Below, one piece after another: positions 18,091-25,887 of a stretch of DNA of 64,000 nt. Origin of the DNA: Kumtagia sp052180275 (GTDB taxonomy: Bacteria > Pseudomonadota > Alphaproteobacteria > Rhizobiales > Rhizobiaceae); contig NZ_CP197465.1 of NCBI RefSeq assembly GCF_052180275.1, positions 1,364,001 to 1,428,000 of the forward strand. The letters run 5' to 3'. Within the stretch, counting starts at the first letter, position 1; each line of letters begins with the position of its first letter. Under the pieces are notes generated by a model that saw only the letters and a program-made list of their open reading frames with translations, did no database searches and was not told the DNA's origin. The position numbers were made by a program, and so were the translations under genes.

Positions 18091-18127
18091 GCGCATGACC
18101 CCGGCCGGCGTGGCCGGGGTCATGCGC
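18091..18127 (-). promoter_or_regulatory. Strong intercistronic stem-loop after solute-binding-protein gene
   Basis: A perfect 16-bp inverted repeat (GCGCATGACCCCGGCC / GGCCGGGGTCATGCGC) with a 5-nt loop, 22 nt beyond the binding-protein stop and 27 nt before the ATPase start. No T-run follows. It would block 3'-to-5' exonuclease decay of the upstream message, or cause partial termination, and so raise binding-protein levels over ATPase. Confidence 0.75.
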
Positions 18128-18148
18128 GTTGCGAGGTGGGATTTTGCT

Positions 18149-19291
18149 TTATGCACCCTTCGAGATTCTGTCCCACTGCTTGGTCCAGGCATCCTCGTTG
18201 TCGGCCCAGTAGACCGGATCGGCAAAGGTCAGCGCCTTCATCTCGCCTGTCGGGTCGAAGGCCGGCAATTTCGCGATCTTGTCGGTCAGCTTGACCTTGG
18301 TCGGGTCGAGCGACGGCGGATAGTTCTGGCCTTCGGCCACGGCGATCGAGGTCGCCGGATCGAGCATGAAGTTGATCAGTTCCTCGCACTCCGCCATCGG
18401 CGAGCCCTTCAGCACCAGCATGTCCTCCATCCAGGCGTAGGAGCCTGCCGGGTCGAGATAACCGATCGGCTGGCCCTGCTGCTGCAGTGCAGCGACGCGG
18501 CCCGACCATGCGTCCGTCACCACGATCTCGCCCTTGGTAAGCAGGTCCATCAGTTCGGCGCCCGAGCTCCAGAACTTCTTGGCAAGGTCGCGGGTCTCGC
18601 GCACCTTCGCCCAGACGGCGTCCATGTCGGTGATCTTGTTGGGATCCTGCCCGGTCGCCAGCGCCGCGTACCAGACGCGCGTCGTCATGTCGGCATAGCC
18701 GCCTACCTTGCCCGCATATTTGGCGTCGGCCAGCAGGCTGGCGCCCTTCTCCTTGGCCTCCTCCGGCGAGATCACGGTGGTGTTGTAGGCGATGCCAGTC
18801 GTTCCGTAGTCGTAGGGGATCGCCGAGAGCTTCGGCGTGATCTTGCGGAAAGGCTCGATCATCGCCGTCAGCACATTGGCCATGTTCGGGATGTTGGCCT
18901 CGTTGATCTCTGAGTTCCAGCCGGCCTGGACGTATTTGATGTAGTAGTTGACGCCGGACGAGTGGATGACCTGGTAGTCGCCTTCCTTCGCCGTCTTGAT
19001 CTTGGTGATGATCTCGTTCTCGTCGCCGAAGGTTCCCTGCACCACCTTCAAGCCGGTCTTGGCCGTGTAGGGTTGGAAGGCGAACTTGTCGATCGCCTCC
19101 TGCACGACGCCGCCCCATCCGTCGAAGCGCACTTCGGTGGCAGCCGCGAGCGCGCGTCCGATCCATGGCATCGACACGCCGGCGGCGGCTGCGGCGGCCG
19201 CCGTCAGGCCGAGGAAATGGCGGCGCGACAGGTCGCCATTGCCGTGTCGCTCGACAAGGCCTTCCAGTCGTCTGGTCTGCGATATCTTCAT
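18149..19291 (-). CDS. Tat-exported ABC solute-binding protein (PotD/spermidine-putrescine type)
   Basis: A 380-residue periplasmic binding protein. The N-terminus carries a Tat signal (LSRRHFLGLTAAAAAAAGVSM, twin Arg at 23-24) ending near AALAAATEV. The mature part has the PotD/PotF-like SBP_bac_8 layout: ATEVRFDGWGGVVQEAI, then YDYGTTGIAYNTT, AWSGRVAALQQQGQPIGYLDP and EELINFMLDPATS. The immediate neighbours are two permeases, an ATPase and an FAD oxidase. The ligand is likely a polyamine, amino-acid derivative or opine, which the oxidase could then attack. Which one is not visible. Confidence 0.9.
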   Translation of the reverse strand: MKISQTRRLEGLVERHGNGDLSRRHFLGLTAAAAAAAGVSMPWIGRALAAATEVRFDGWGGVVQEAIDKFAFQPYTAKTGLKVVQGTFGDENEIITKIKTAKEGDYQVIHSSGVNYYIKYVQAGWNSEINEANIPNMANVLTAMIEPFRKITPKLSAIPYDYGTTGIAYNTTVISPEEAKEKGASLLADAKYAGKVGGYADMTTRVWYAALATGQDPNKITDMDAVWAKVRETRDLAKKFWSSGAELMDLLTKGEIVVTDAWSGRVAALQQQGQPIGYLDPAGSYAWMEDMLVLKGSPMAECEELINFMLDPATSIAVAEGQNYPPSLDPTKVKLTDKIAKLPAFDPTGEMKALTFADPVYWADNEDAWTKQWDRISKGA

Positions 19292-19292
19292 G

Positions 19293-20126
19293 TCAGTCTC
19301 CCATCTGTGGTTGTCGTTTTTTCAGTCCGGATAGTGCCTTGGCGACAATGCCGCCAAGGAGCGGCACACCAACGGTGATCACGATCATCAGCGTGCCGAG
19401 CGCGTTGACCTCGGGGCTGATGGAAACCTTCAGCATCGAGAGTATCTGGGTGGGCATGGTCTCGACGCCGGCCGGCCGCCAGAACAGGCTGGCGGTGGTG
19501 TTGTCGAAGGAAATGGTGAAGGCCAGCAGGGCGCTGGCGAAAACGGCGGGCATCAGCAGCGGCAGCGTTATCTCGCGGAAGGTCGAGCCGCGCGGTGCGC
19601 CGAGCGACAGCGCCGCCTCCTCGTAGACGCGGCGGATGCCGATAAGGCGCGCCTGGATGACCAGCACAACGAAGGGCAGCGCCAGCAATATATGGCCCGC
19701 CAACAGGAGCAGGTAGGTGCGCGGCTGGTCGATCGCCTTGATCAGCACCAGAAGGCCGACGCCGAGAATGGTCTCCGGCACCAGCGCCGGCAGGATGGCG
19801 AGCGTGTTCACGGACGCCTTTCCCGGAAACTCGAAGCGCACCAGCGCAAGCGCCGCCGCGACGCCGACCATGGTAGTGAGCATCGCCGTCAGCAGTGCGA
19901 TCCACAGCGAGGTGCGGAAGGCCGAAAGCACGTTCTCGTTCTGCATCAGCACCTCGTACCAGTGGAAGCTGAAGCCGGTGATCGGAAAGCCGCCGAACAT
20001 CGAGGCGTTGAACGAAAGGACGACGGTCGCGGCGATCGGCGCGAACATGAAGATGTAGACCAGCAGCGTCATGGCGCAGGTGAGCCGCCAGCCCCAGCGG
20101 CCGGTGCCGTCGCTAGGGGCGATCAT
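19293..20126 (-). CDS. ABC transporter permease (PotC type)
   Basis: A 277-residue inner-membrane permease with about six membrane helices (for example LLVYIFMFAPIAATVVLSF at the start). The EAA loop, which contacts the ATPase, is RRVYEEAALSLGAPRGSTFREITLPLLMP, near residues 165-195. Length and arrangement match PotC/YdcV. Its start overlaps the stop of the other permease by 4 nt (ATGA), and its stop is 1 nt from the start of the binding-protein gene, indicating tight co-translation. Confidence 0.9.
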   Translation of the reverse strand: MIAPSDGTGRWGWRLTCAMTLLVYIFMFAPIAATVVLSFNASMFGGFPITGFSFHWYEVLMQNENVLSAFRTSLWIALLTAMLTTMVGVAAALALVRFEFPGKASVNTLAILPALVPETILGVGLLVLIKAIDQPRTYLLLLAGHILLALPFVVLVIQARLIGIRRVYEEAALSLGAPRGSTFREITLPLLMPAVFASALLAFTISFDNTTASLFWRPAGVETMPTQILSMLKVSISPEVNALGTLMIVITVGVPLLGGIVAKALSGLKKRQPQMGD

Positions 20127-21007
20127 GCGCTCATCCCCTTCATGATCTGGGACAGCCCCATATAGCGGCTGTAGGCGACGGCGACGAAGCCGAGCAGCAC
20201 GAACAGCACGATCGACAGTGTCGCGCCGAGCGGCCAGTTCAACTGCCCCATGATCGTGTCGTAGATCAGATTGCCGAACAGCGCGTCGCGCGGTCCGCCC
20301 AGAAGCTGCGGCGTGACGTAGCTGCCGGCGGCCAGCACGAAGCAGAGCAGCAGGCCGGCGGCGAGCCCGGGCAGCGAAAGCGGCAGCGTGACCTCGCGAA
20401 ACGCCTGCGCGCTGGTGCAGCCCATCGACCGGGCGGCGAGCACGAGGCTACGGTCGATACCTTCCAGGCTGACATAGACGTTGAGGATCATGTAGGGAAG
20501 CAGGAAGTGCACGAGGCCCATGATGACAGCCGACTCCGTATAGAGCAGGCGAAGCGGTTCATCGATCAGGCCCACACGCAGCAGCGTCGCGTTGATCAGG
20601 CCCTGTTCCCCGAGGATATGGATCCACGAGAAGGTTCTTATGGTGAAGCTGATCCAGAACGGCACGATCAAGAGCAGAAGCAGCAGCCATTTGTAGCGGA
20701 AGCCGGTCGACCAGATGAAATAGGCCGGGAAATAGCCGAGCAGCGCGCAGATGATCGCGGTGATCGCGCCGACGCGCACGGTCTTCAGCAGAAAGCCGTG
20801 ATAATAGCTGTCGGACAGGAATTCGTGCCAGTTGGCGAAGGTCAGCGTCGCCTGCTCGACGCCGGCGGTGACGAATGTGAAGAAGGTGTAGATGCCCATC
20901 ACCATGATCGGCAGGATCATGAGCAGGCCGATCAGGATGACGGTCGGTGCCGCAAGCGCCCAGGCCAGCCACCGGTCGTTGATGCTCCAGCCTTTCGTCG
21001 CAGCCAT
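20123..21007 (-). CDS. ABC transporter permease (PotB type)
   Basis: A 294-residue permease of the PotB/YdcU type. Membrane helices include APTVILIGLLMILPIMVMGIY near the N-terminus. The EAA loop is LAARSMGCTSAQAFREVTLPLSLPG. The frame is open to 21058, but I chose the ATG at 21007, preceded by CGGGGGAAA, because the upstream extension (RPALACTKMLPCRGKW) does not look like the family N-terminus. It pairs with the PotC-type permease to form the channel. Confidence 0.9.
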   Translation of the reverse strand: MAATKGWSINDRWLAWALAAPTVILIGLLMILPIMVMGIYTFFTFVTAGVEQATLTFANWHEFLSDSYYHGFLLKTVRVGAITAIICALLGYFPAYFIWSTGFRYKWLLLLLLIVPFWISFTIRTFSWIHILGEQGLINATLLRVGLIDEPLRLLYTESAVIMGLVHFLLPYMILNVYVSLEGIDRSLVLAARSMGCTSAQAFREVTLPLSLPGLAAGLLLCFVLAAGSYVTPQLLGGPRDALFGNLIYDTIMGQLNWPLGATLSIVLFVLLGFVAVAYSRYMGLSQIMKGMSA

Positions 21008-21090
21008 CCATTTCCCCCGGCAGGGGAGCATCTTGGTGCAAGCCAGGGCCGGACGCAATGCGCCGGCTGAATTCGCGAACTATGCCACGC

Positions 21091-22236
21091 TCAGCGCAGG
21101 ATAGGATCGTTGGCGGCGACGGTTTTTGAAACGAGCGTGGAGCGGCCGAGCGCCAGCAGCGGATGCGCCGGGCGGCCTTCCACCATGTCCGCGACAAGCG
21201 GACCCAGCGCCGGACCGAACTTGAAGGCGTGCCCCGAACAGCCGCAGGCAAGCACCACCGGGCCGACGCGGTCGACGATGAAATCGCCGTCCGGTGTCAT
21301 CGTCCACGGGTGCCGCTGCGTGAGTTGCACGGTGCGCGGAAAATCTGGCATGCGCCGGTCGAGCCATCCCAGAAGCCGCGCCTGCTCCTGCGGATCGGTT
21401 TTCCATTCGACGGCATCCGGCGCCCAGCCCTGCTGGCCGGAGCTGAAGGCGAGCTTGTAGCCGACGCCCGGCACCGGGTGTCCATAGACGCCGCCGAGAC
21501 CGTCCTCGTCACCGCCCCATTCGCCGATGCCGGGCAGGTCGACCAGTTCCGGCGCGGCAATGAAGGTCACCTGCGCCACCGCCGGCGCCAGCGGCACATC
21601 GATGCCGATATCGGCCAGCAAGGCGCCAGACCATGGACCTGCGGCAATGACCACCGTGCCAGCCTCAAGCGTCCGCCTGTCGGTCACGACGCGCGGCGCG
21701 CTCCCGGTTTCGACGGCAATGACGCGCTCCGGCTCGTAAAGCGCGGCCCCCGCCGCCAGCACCTGCGCCTTCATCGCCGCCATGGCTTCGTCGGAGAGCA
21801 CCGTGCCGGCTTGCGCATGGAACAGGCCGGGCTCATCCAGCCGCAGGTGCGGCAGCCGTGCGCGCAGTCCTGCCGCGCCCAGCTCCTCGATCTCGCCGCC
21901 GACGCTTCGCACCGCGGCGACGATGCCGGCCAGTTTTTCCGGCATCCCGAAATCGATCTGCCCGGTGAGGTGCAGGATTTTTCGCCCGGTGGCGGCTTCC
22001 AGCGCCCGCCAGCGCGGGATCGCGTCGCGGGCGAGTTCGACATAGAAGGGATGGTCATAGGCGATGCGGATGCCACGCGAGCGGCCGGTGGACGAGGTCA
22101 ACGGATGGCCGCTGCCGAAGCGGTCGACGAGCGCAATGCTGTGGCCGCGCTTGCGAAGCTCGGTGGCGGCGGCCAGCCCGAATATGCCCGCACCGACGAC
22201 AACAACGTCAAAACGCTCGCGCAAGTCCCACCTCAT
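21091..22236 (-). CDS. FAD-dependent oxidoreductase (sarcosine/amino-acid oxidase-like, DAO family)
   Basis: A 381-residue flavoprotein. The FAD-binding Rossmann motif is VVVVGAGIFGLAAATELRKRG (residues 10-30), followed by the STGRSRGIR segment and, near the C-terminus, GCSGHAFKFGPALG, typical of monomeric sarcosine oxidase and SolA. In those enzymes a Cys a few residues before TPD binds flavin covalently; here the aligned stretch reads RHPWTMTPDGDF, so that Cys appears absent. First gene of the operon with the PotABCD-type transporter, so it probably oxidises the imported amine or N-substituted amino acid. Confidence 0.88.
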   Translation of the reverse strand: MRWDLRERFDVVVVGAGIFGLAAATELRKRGHSIALVDRFGSGHPLTSSTGRSRGIRIAYDHPFYVELARDAIPRWRALEAATGRKILHLTGQIDFGMPEKLAGIVAAVRSVGGEIEELGAAGLRARLPHLRLDEPGLFHAQAGTVLSDEAMAAMKAQVLAAGAALYEPERVIAVETGSAPRVVTDRRTLEAGTVVIAAGPWSGALLADIGIDVPLAPAVAQVTFIAAPELVDLPGIGEWGGDEDGLGGVYGHPVPGVGYKLAFSSGQQGWAPDAVEWKTDPQEQARLLGWLDRRMPDFPRTVQLTQRHPWTMTPDGDFIVDRVGPVVLACGCSGHAFKFGPALGPLVADMVEGRPAHPLLALGRSTLVSKTVAANDPILR

Positions 22237-22430
22237 TCTTTGCCCGACCAGCGATTAGCGCGCTTCATCGTCTTTCCGCAATCGGGCCGGCGGCGGTTCG
22301 AACGGGCAGCCCGATCCCGGTTGTGTTGCCAGCTGCGTGCGCAAACACGCGGTTCGCAACATCGCGTGGACCTACGCCCGGTCCTCGACGCCTGACGAAC
22401 CGATGCATCGCCGCGACGTTGCCCGCTATC

Positions 22431-22982
22431 TCACCCGGGGTCCTGCGATCGCGCGGGAATCCCGCTTGCGTCTTGCCGTCGATCGCCGAACCATTCCATT
22501 TCCAGATACATCGGGTTCGTTTCGGTCACCTCGAAACCGAGACGCAGATAAAGCCGCATCGACGGGTCGTTGTCCGAGGAGACCTTGAGGCGCACCGGCA
22601 TCTCGCCCCGGACGGCCTCGTTCATCAGGTTTGTCATGATGCTGGTGCCGATGCCCCGCCCGCGCAGCTCTGGAACGATTGCCTGGTCGACAATGTGGAT
22701 GCAGGCGCCTGGACGATCGACGACGATGCGGCCGATCGGGATGCGGTCGAGTTCGATGATGTCGAAGCGCGCCTTCGGAAACTGCGCACGATAGCTCACC
22801 GTCTGGGCATGGAACTGCTGTCGCATGATCTGCTGCAGAAGGCTCGGCTCGAAGCCGGTCATCTGCCATTCCGGTGGTCGCGAGTTGCGGAACAGCTCGA
22901 ACCGGAAATCCTGATCGCGCGGCCCCTCGGGCCGTAGCCGCAGCTTACCCAGCGGGGAAGGGATGTTGATCACGCGGTTCAT
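22431..22982 (-). CDS. GNAT-family N-acetyltransferase
   Basis: A 183-residue acetyltransferase-fold protein. The acetyl-CoA-binding motif A is IVPELRGRGIGTSIMTNLMNEA (near residues 107-128), followed by LKVSSDNDPSMRLYLRLGFEVTET (motif B) ending in MYLEMEW. The frame is open to 23054; I chose the ATG at 22982, because the fold begins soon after it. It is divergent from the DUF6916-like gene and next to three tail-collar genes, an arrangement suggesting it belongs with that module. Substrate unknown. Confidence 0.85.
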   Translation of the reverse strand: MNRVINIPSPLGKLRLRPEGPRDQDFRFELFRNSRPPEWQMTGFEPSLLQQIMRQQFHAQTVSYRAQFPKARFDIIELDRIPIGRIVVDRPGACIHIVDQAIVPELRGRGIGTSIMTNLMNEAVRGEMPVRLKVSSDNDPSMRLYLRLGFEVTETNPMYLEMEWFGDRRQDASGIPARSQDPG

Positions 22983-23086
22983 GCAAAGAATTTCCCGACC
23001 GCCAGCCTGCCGCAGGGCCGGTTGGCGTTTACAAGCGATAGCTGCTTCTATCATATTGCTTTGATCGGCCCCTGAAGAACCTTGTC

Positions 23087-23401
23087 ATGACAGAACCGTT
23101 ATCGCCCGCAGACGTCACAGCCGAGCATTTTCGGCCCCACATCGACAAGGAATTTCGCATTCCCGGCTGGCCGCACCCGATGGCGTTGACCGCTGTCGAA
23201 ACGGGCAATGTGAAAGGCGGCCAGGCGGACGCGGGACGGCGGGAACCGTTCACCCTGATCTTCCGCGGCCCCCCGAGAGAGGTCATGCGCGAAGGTTTCT
23301 ATACGCTGCAGCTCGACGGCGGCCCTTGGTTCAATCTCTACATCATGCCCATTCAGACCGCCGGGAACGACCGGCAGGACTATCAGGCTCTCTTCAATTG
23401 A
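23087..23401 (+). CDS. Small DUF6916-like protein next to tail-collar genes
   Basis: A 104-residue cytosolic protein without signal peptide. The pattern FTLIFRGPPREVMREGFYTLQ, then LYIMPIQTAGNDRQDYQALFN at the C-terminus, matches my recollection of the DUF6916 family, small proteins encoded beside phage-tail-collar genes; function unknown. Its stop is 3 nt from the stop of the convergent third collar gene and it is divergent from the GNAT gene. The ATG follows a pyrimidine-rich leader with only a weak Shine-Dalgarno. The family name is from memory, not a search. Confidence 0.72.
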   Translation: MTEPLSPADVTAEHFRPHIDKEFRIPGWPHPMALTAVETGNVKGGQADAGRREPFTLIFRGPPREVMREGFYTLQLDGGPWFNLYIMPIQTAGNDRQDYQALFN

Positions 23402-23404
23402 GCG

Positions 23405-23962
23405 TCAGTTGCGCGAGGGGAAAACCCCGACCAGCGCGATGATGTAGTTTAGCACCGTGTATGGCTGCATGTTGTCGTGCGGCTGGTTGCCGCCGGCCGG
23501 CACGATCGTCTGCGGCGCAAGCGCCACCGTCGGCGTGCCGCTGCCATACATGTTGGCCGTAAAGGCAGCTCCCGTCGGGGGGGTGCCGATCGACTGGCCG
23601 AGCGACGTGGCGGTCGTGGCGGTGTTGGTATTGGTGGCGGCATCCACGGTATTGTTGCCGGAGGCGGTATGAGGGTGCAGGGGCAACTCGCTGACGATCA
23701 GCGTATGCGAGGACTGCCCAGCGCTCTGCCCCGGAACATACGTGCCCCCACCAGGCATCGTGCCGACATGCAGCGGGCCGCGGCCACGCAGGTCGGGAAG
23801 CACGAAGGTTGTGGTGCCGTTGCCGCCGAAGGTGGTGCCCAGCAGCGAGAACAGGGCCTGGTTCTGGGCAATCGCCAGCGTCTGCCCATTGCACAGCGCC
23901 CAGCCTTTGGGCGCGAAGTTCCAGGACACGATCTTCAATTCACCGACGTAGGGCTGGCCCAT
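23405..23962 (-). CDS. Phage tail-collar domain protein (MdpB/microcystin-dependent-protein type), paralogue 3
   Basis: A 185-residue protein. The N-terminal collar domain is clear: YVGELKIVSWNFAPKGWALC, then NGQTLAIAQNQALFSLLGTT and GGNGTTTFVLPDLRGRGPLH. A Thr/Ala-rich middle leads to a conserved end, PHDNMQPYTVLNYIIALVGVFP. No export signal is present. Distal gene of three tandem paralogues on the minus strand. Such proteins resemble tail-fibre tips but often occur without other phage genes, as here. Role unknown; surface display or a phage-derived structure is possible. Confidence 0.85.
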   Translation of the reverse strand: MGQPYVGELKIVSWNFAPKGWALCNGQTLAIAQNQALFSLLGTTFGGNGTTTFVLPDLRGRGPLHVGTMPGGGTYVPGQSAGQSSHTLIVSELPLHPHTASGNNTVDAATNTNTATTATSLGQSIGTPPTGAAFTANMYGSGTPTVALAPQTIVPAGGNQPHDNMQPYTVLNYIIALVGVFPSRN

Positions 23963-24002
23963 ATCTATCTCCTCTGTCGCCCCTGGATCCTTGCCTATCG
24001 GC

Positions 24003-24548
24003 TTATCCGCGCGGCGGGAAAATACCTGCCATTGCGATGCAGAAGGTGAGACCCAGATAGGGCATCATGTTGTTGTGCGGCTGGCTGCCGCCGGTCGGAC
24101 GCAGGACGTTCGGCGACATTGGCACGTTGGGCTGCCCCGTACTGTAGACCCGGATCTGAGTGATGCCGCTGATCGCATTGCCTATCTGCGCCTTGGCGAG
24201 CTGGTTGCCGTTGGAGGTAGCGGCTGTTCCCACCGTCGTCGTCACGGCGACGCCGTGATTGTGGGCGGGGAGCTCCTGCAGCGTCAGCGTGACGTTTTCC
24301 ACGCCGGCGGCCTCGCCAACGACATAGGGCGACAGGCCGGGGCTCTGGCCGGCAGCGATCGGCACCCTGCCGCGAAAATCCGGAAGCCCGAAGGTCGACT
24401 GGCCGTTGCCGCCATAATTGGTGCCGAGCAGCGAAAACAGCGCCGTGTTCTGCGCGATCGGCAATATCTGCCCGTCGCATGTCGCCCAGCCGCGGGGCGC
24501 GAAGTTGAAACCCATGATGCGAATTTCGCCGAGAAAAGGTTCGGACAT
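24003..24548 (-). CDS. Phage tail-collar domain protein, paralogue 2
   Basis: A 181-residue paralogue of its two neighbours. It opens with FLGEIRIMGFNFAPRGWATC, continues DGQILPIAQNTALFSLLGTN and GGNGQSTFGLPDFRGRVPIA, and ends PHNNMMPYLGLTFCIAMAGIF. The middle region (residues 80-150) differs from the other two, while the first 65 and last 25 residues are conserved, which is what variable tip domains on a common scaffold would look like. Gaps of 45 and 40 nt to its neighbours suggest one transcript. Confidence 0.85.
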   Translation of the reverse strand: MSEPFLGEIRIMGFNFAPRGWATCDGQILPIAQNTALFSLLGTNYGGNGQSTFGLPDFRGRVPIAAGQSPGLSPYVVGEAAGVENVTLTLQELPAHNHGVAVTTTVGTAATSNGNQLAKAQIGNAISGITQIRVYSTGQPNVPMSPNVLRPTGGSQPHNNMMPYLGLTFCIAMAGIFPPRG

Positions 24549-24593
24549 GGAAACTGCTCCGCGTGTCTTGCCGGTGGGCGCCGTGCGGTGAAA

Positions 24594-25115
24594 TCAGCCC
24601 TGGGACGGAAAGATGCCTTCCATCGAGATGATGAACGTCACCGCCAGATAGGGCTGCATGTTCTCGTGCGGCGTGCTGCCGCCGGTGAAGCTGATCGTGT
24701 TGGCGTTGATGACGACCTGGTTGGTGCCGTCATAGGGAAAGTAGCCTAACACGCTGAGACCGCCTGGTCCCTGGTCGGCCATGATTGCGTTCGCAGGGCT
24801 GCCGACGTTACCGGCTGCGCCGGTCGAAGTGAAAACGTGGCTGTGCGAGGCCATCTGGTTCCAGGTGACCGTCACGTTCTCCGACCCTGCCATCTGGCCC
24901 TGGACCAAACCGTTGCCGTTGTGCATCGGCACGCGGCCGCCGAGTTGCGGAAGGCCGAAGGTTGTCACGCCGTCGCCGCCGTAGGTCGTGCCGATCAGGT
25001 TATACAAGACTTCGTTCTGCGCGATCGACAACAACTGCCCGGCGCAGGTCGACCAGCCCAGCGGAGCGTAAGTGCCGCCGAACATGCGAATCTCGCCGAT
25101 ATAGGGATCACTCAT
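24594..25115 (-). CDS. Phage tail-collar domain protein, paralogue 1
   Basis: A 173-residue collar protein, first of the three. It begins YIGEIRMFGGTYAPLGWSTC, then AGQLLSIAQNEVLYNLIGTT and GGDGVTTFGLPQLGGRVPMH, and ends PHENMQPYLAVTFIISMEGIF. It reads toward the other two collar genes and its promoter must lie in the AT-rich region to its right, which it shares with the large adhesin-like gene. No phage head, portal, terminase or tail-sheath gene is nearby. Confidence 0.85.
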   Translation of the reverse strand: MSDPYIGEIRMFGGTYAPLGWSTCAGQLLSIAQNEVLYNLIGTTYGGDGVTTFGLPQLGGRVPMHNGNGLVQGQMAGSENVTVTWNQMASHSHVFTSTGAAGNVGSPANAIMADQGPGGLSVLGYFPYDGTNQVVINANTISFTGGSTPHENMQPYLAVTFIISMEGIFPSQG

Positions 25116-25887
25116 GGCGCCGCCCCCTCTTATCTTCAGCCATCAGTTGACTGAGAGTAGCCCACTCCTTGTCCGGCATCAACAGGTGAAACACGAAAAG
25201 TGCAGATGTTCCATGGGGGAGTTTTCTTCGTGCCTGTATATATTCAATATTATCGTTTTGGAGTGACAGGGATTTACGTCGGGGCGGGTGAAATTCGATG
25301 GATGGATGCGCGATGCATATATGAAGCACTTATGAATGTCGATTTGCGTATTGTCGCCATTGTTCATACGTCAGCGGTGAAAAATCCGTATCCTGCTGGT
25401 TTTTCAGGGTTTTCGTATTTGCTTGGTTTTTTATGAAATTGGAAGATAGCATCCAAAGATGCTTGCAAAATAATCGCTTTTTCTGTATTCGTTAATAACG
25501 GCGTACTCTCCGGCGGGCAACAAAAATTAAAACATTGGCAACTTTCCCTTGTGCGTCCATTGCGCTGCCGATAGATTAAGATCCATGACGGCTGCATGAG
25601 TGGCCGTAATCAATGCCGAGGGTGCGCCAGCGCGTTTCCTCAATACTACAATAAAACGGGGGATTCGCATGCCAGCCGCCGGTCGGTTCCGGTACTCCGC
25701 CGAAGGCTCGACGAAGACTGCTTCGTCGCCTACGGCGACGTTGGCAGCAGCACTCCGGCCGTCATCATCGATAACAATCCGGCTTTTGGTCCGGCCAGGG
25801 GTTTCACGGCGGATGTCGTGCCCAACTCGGCCGTGTCCGTAGCCGGCAAGCTCCGGCGCGTCACGGACCGCCGCAAGGGAGATCAGC
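25116..25887. other. AT-rich intergenic region between tail-collar operon and large RTX-like gene
   Basis: 772 nt. Roughly 25200-25600 is much more AT-rich than the rest of the window (for example TATATATTCAATATTATCG and long T-runs near 25420-25430), so it stands out as foreign or as a promoter region. It must hold the promoters of both divergent units. From about 25690 to 25870 the composition returns to normal, and one plus frame reads FVAYGDVGSSTPAVIIDNNP, which could be a gene remnant but has no start I can support. Short open frames at 25200-25436 and 25364-25597 have no convincing coding signal. Confidence 0.5.

Noticed and set aside
25200..25597. Two small open frames in the AT-rich intergenic region
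   Set aside because: No ribosome-binding sites, no similarity, and AT-rich DNA without codon bias; treated as non-coding.
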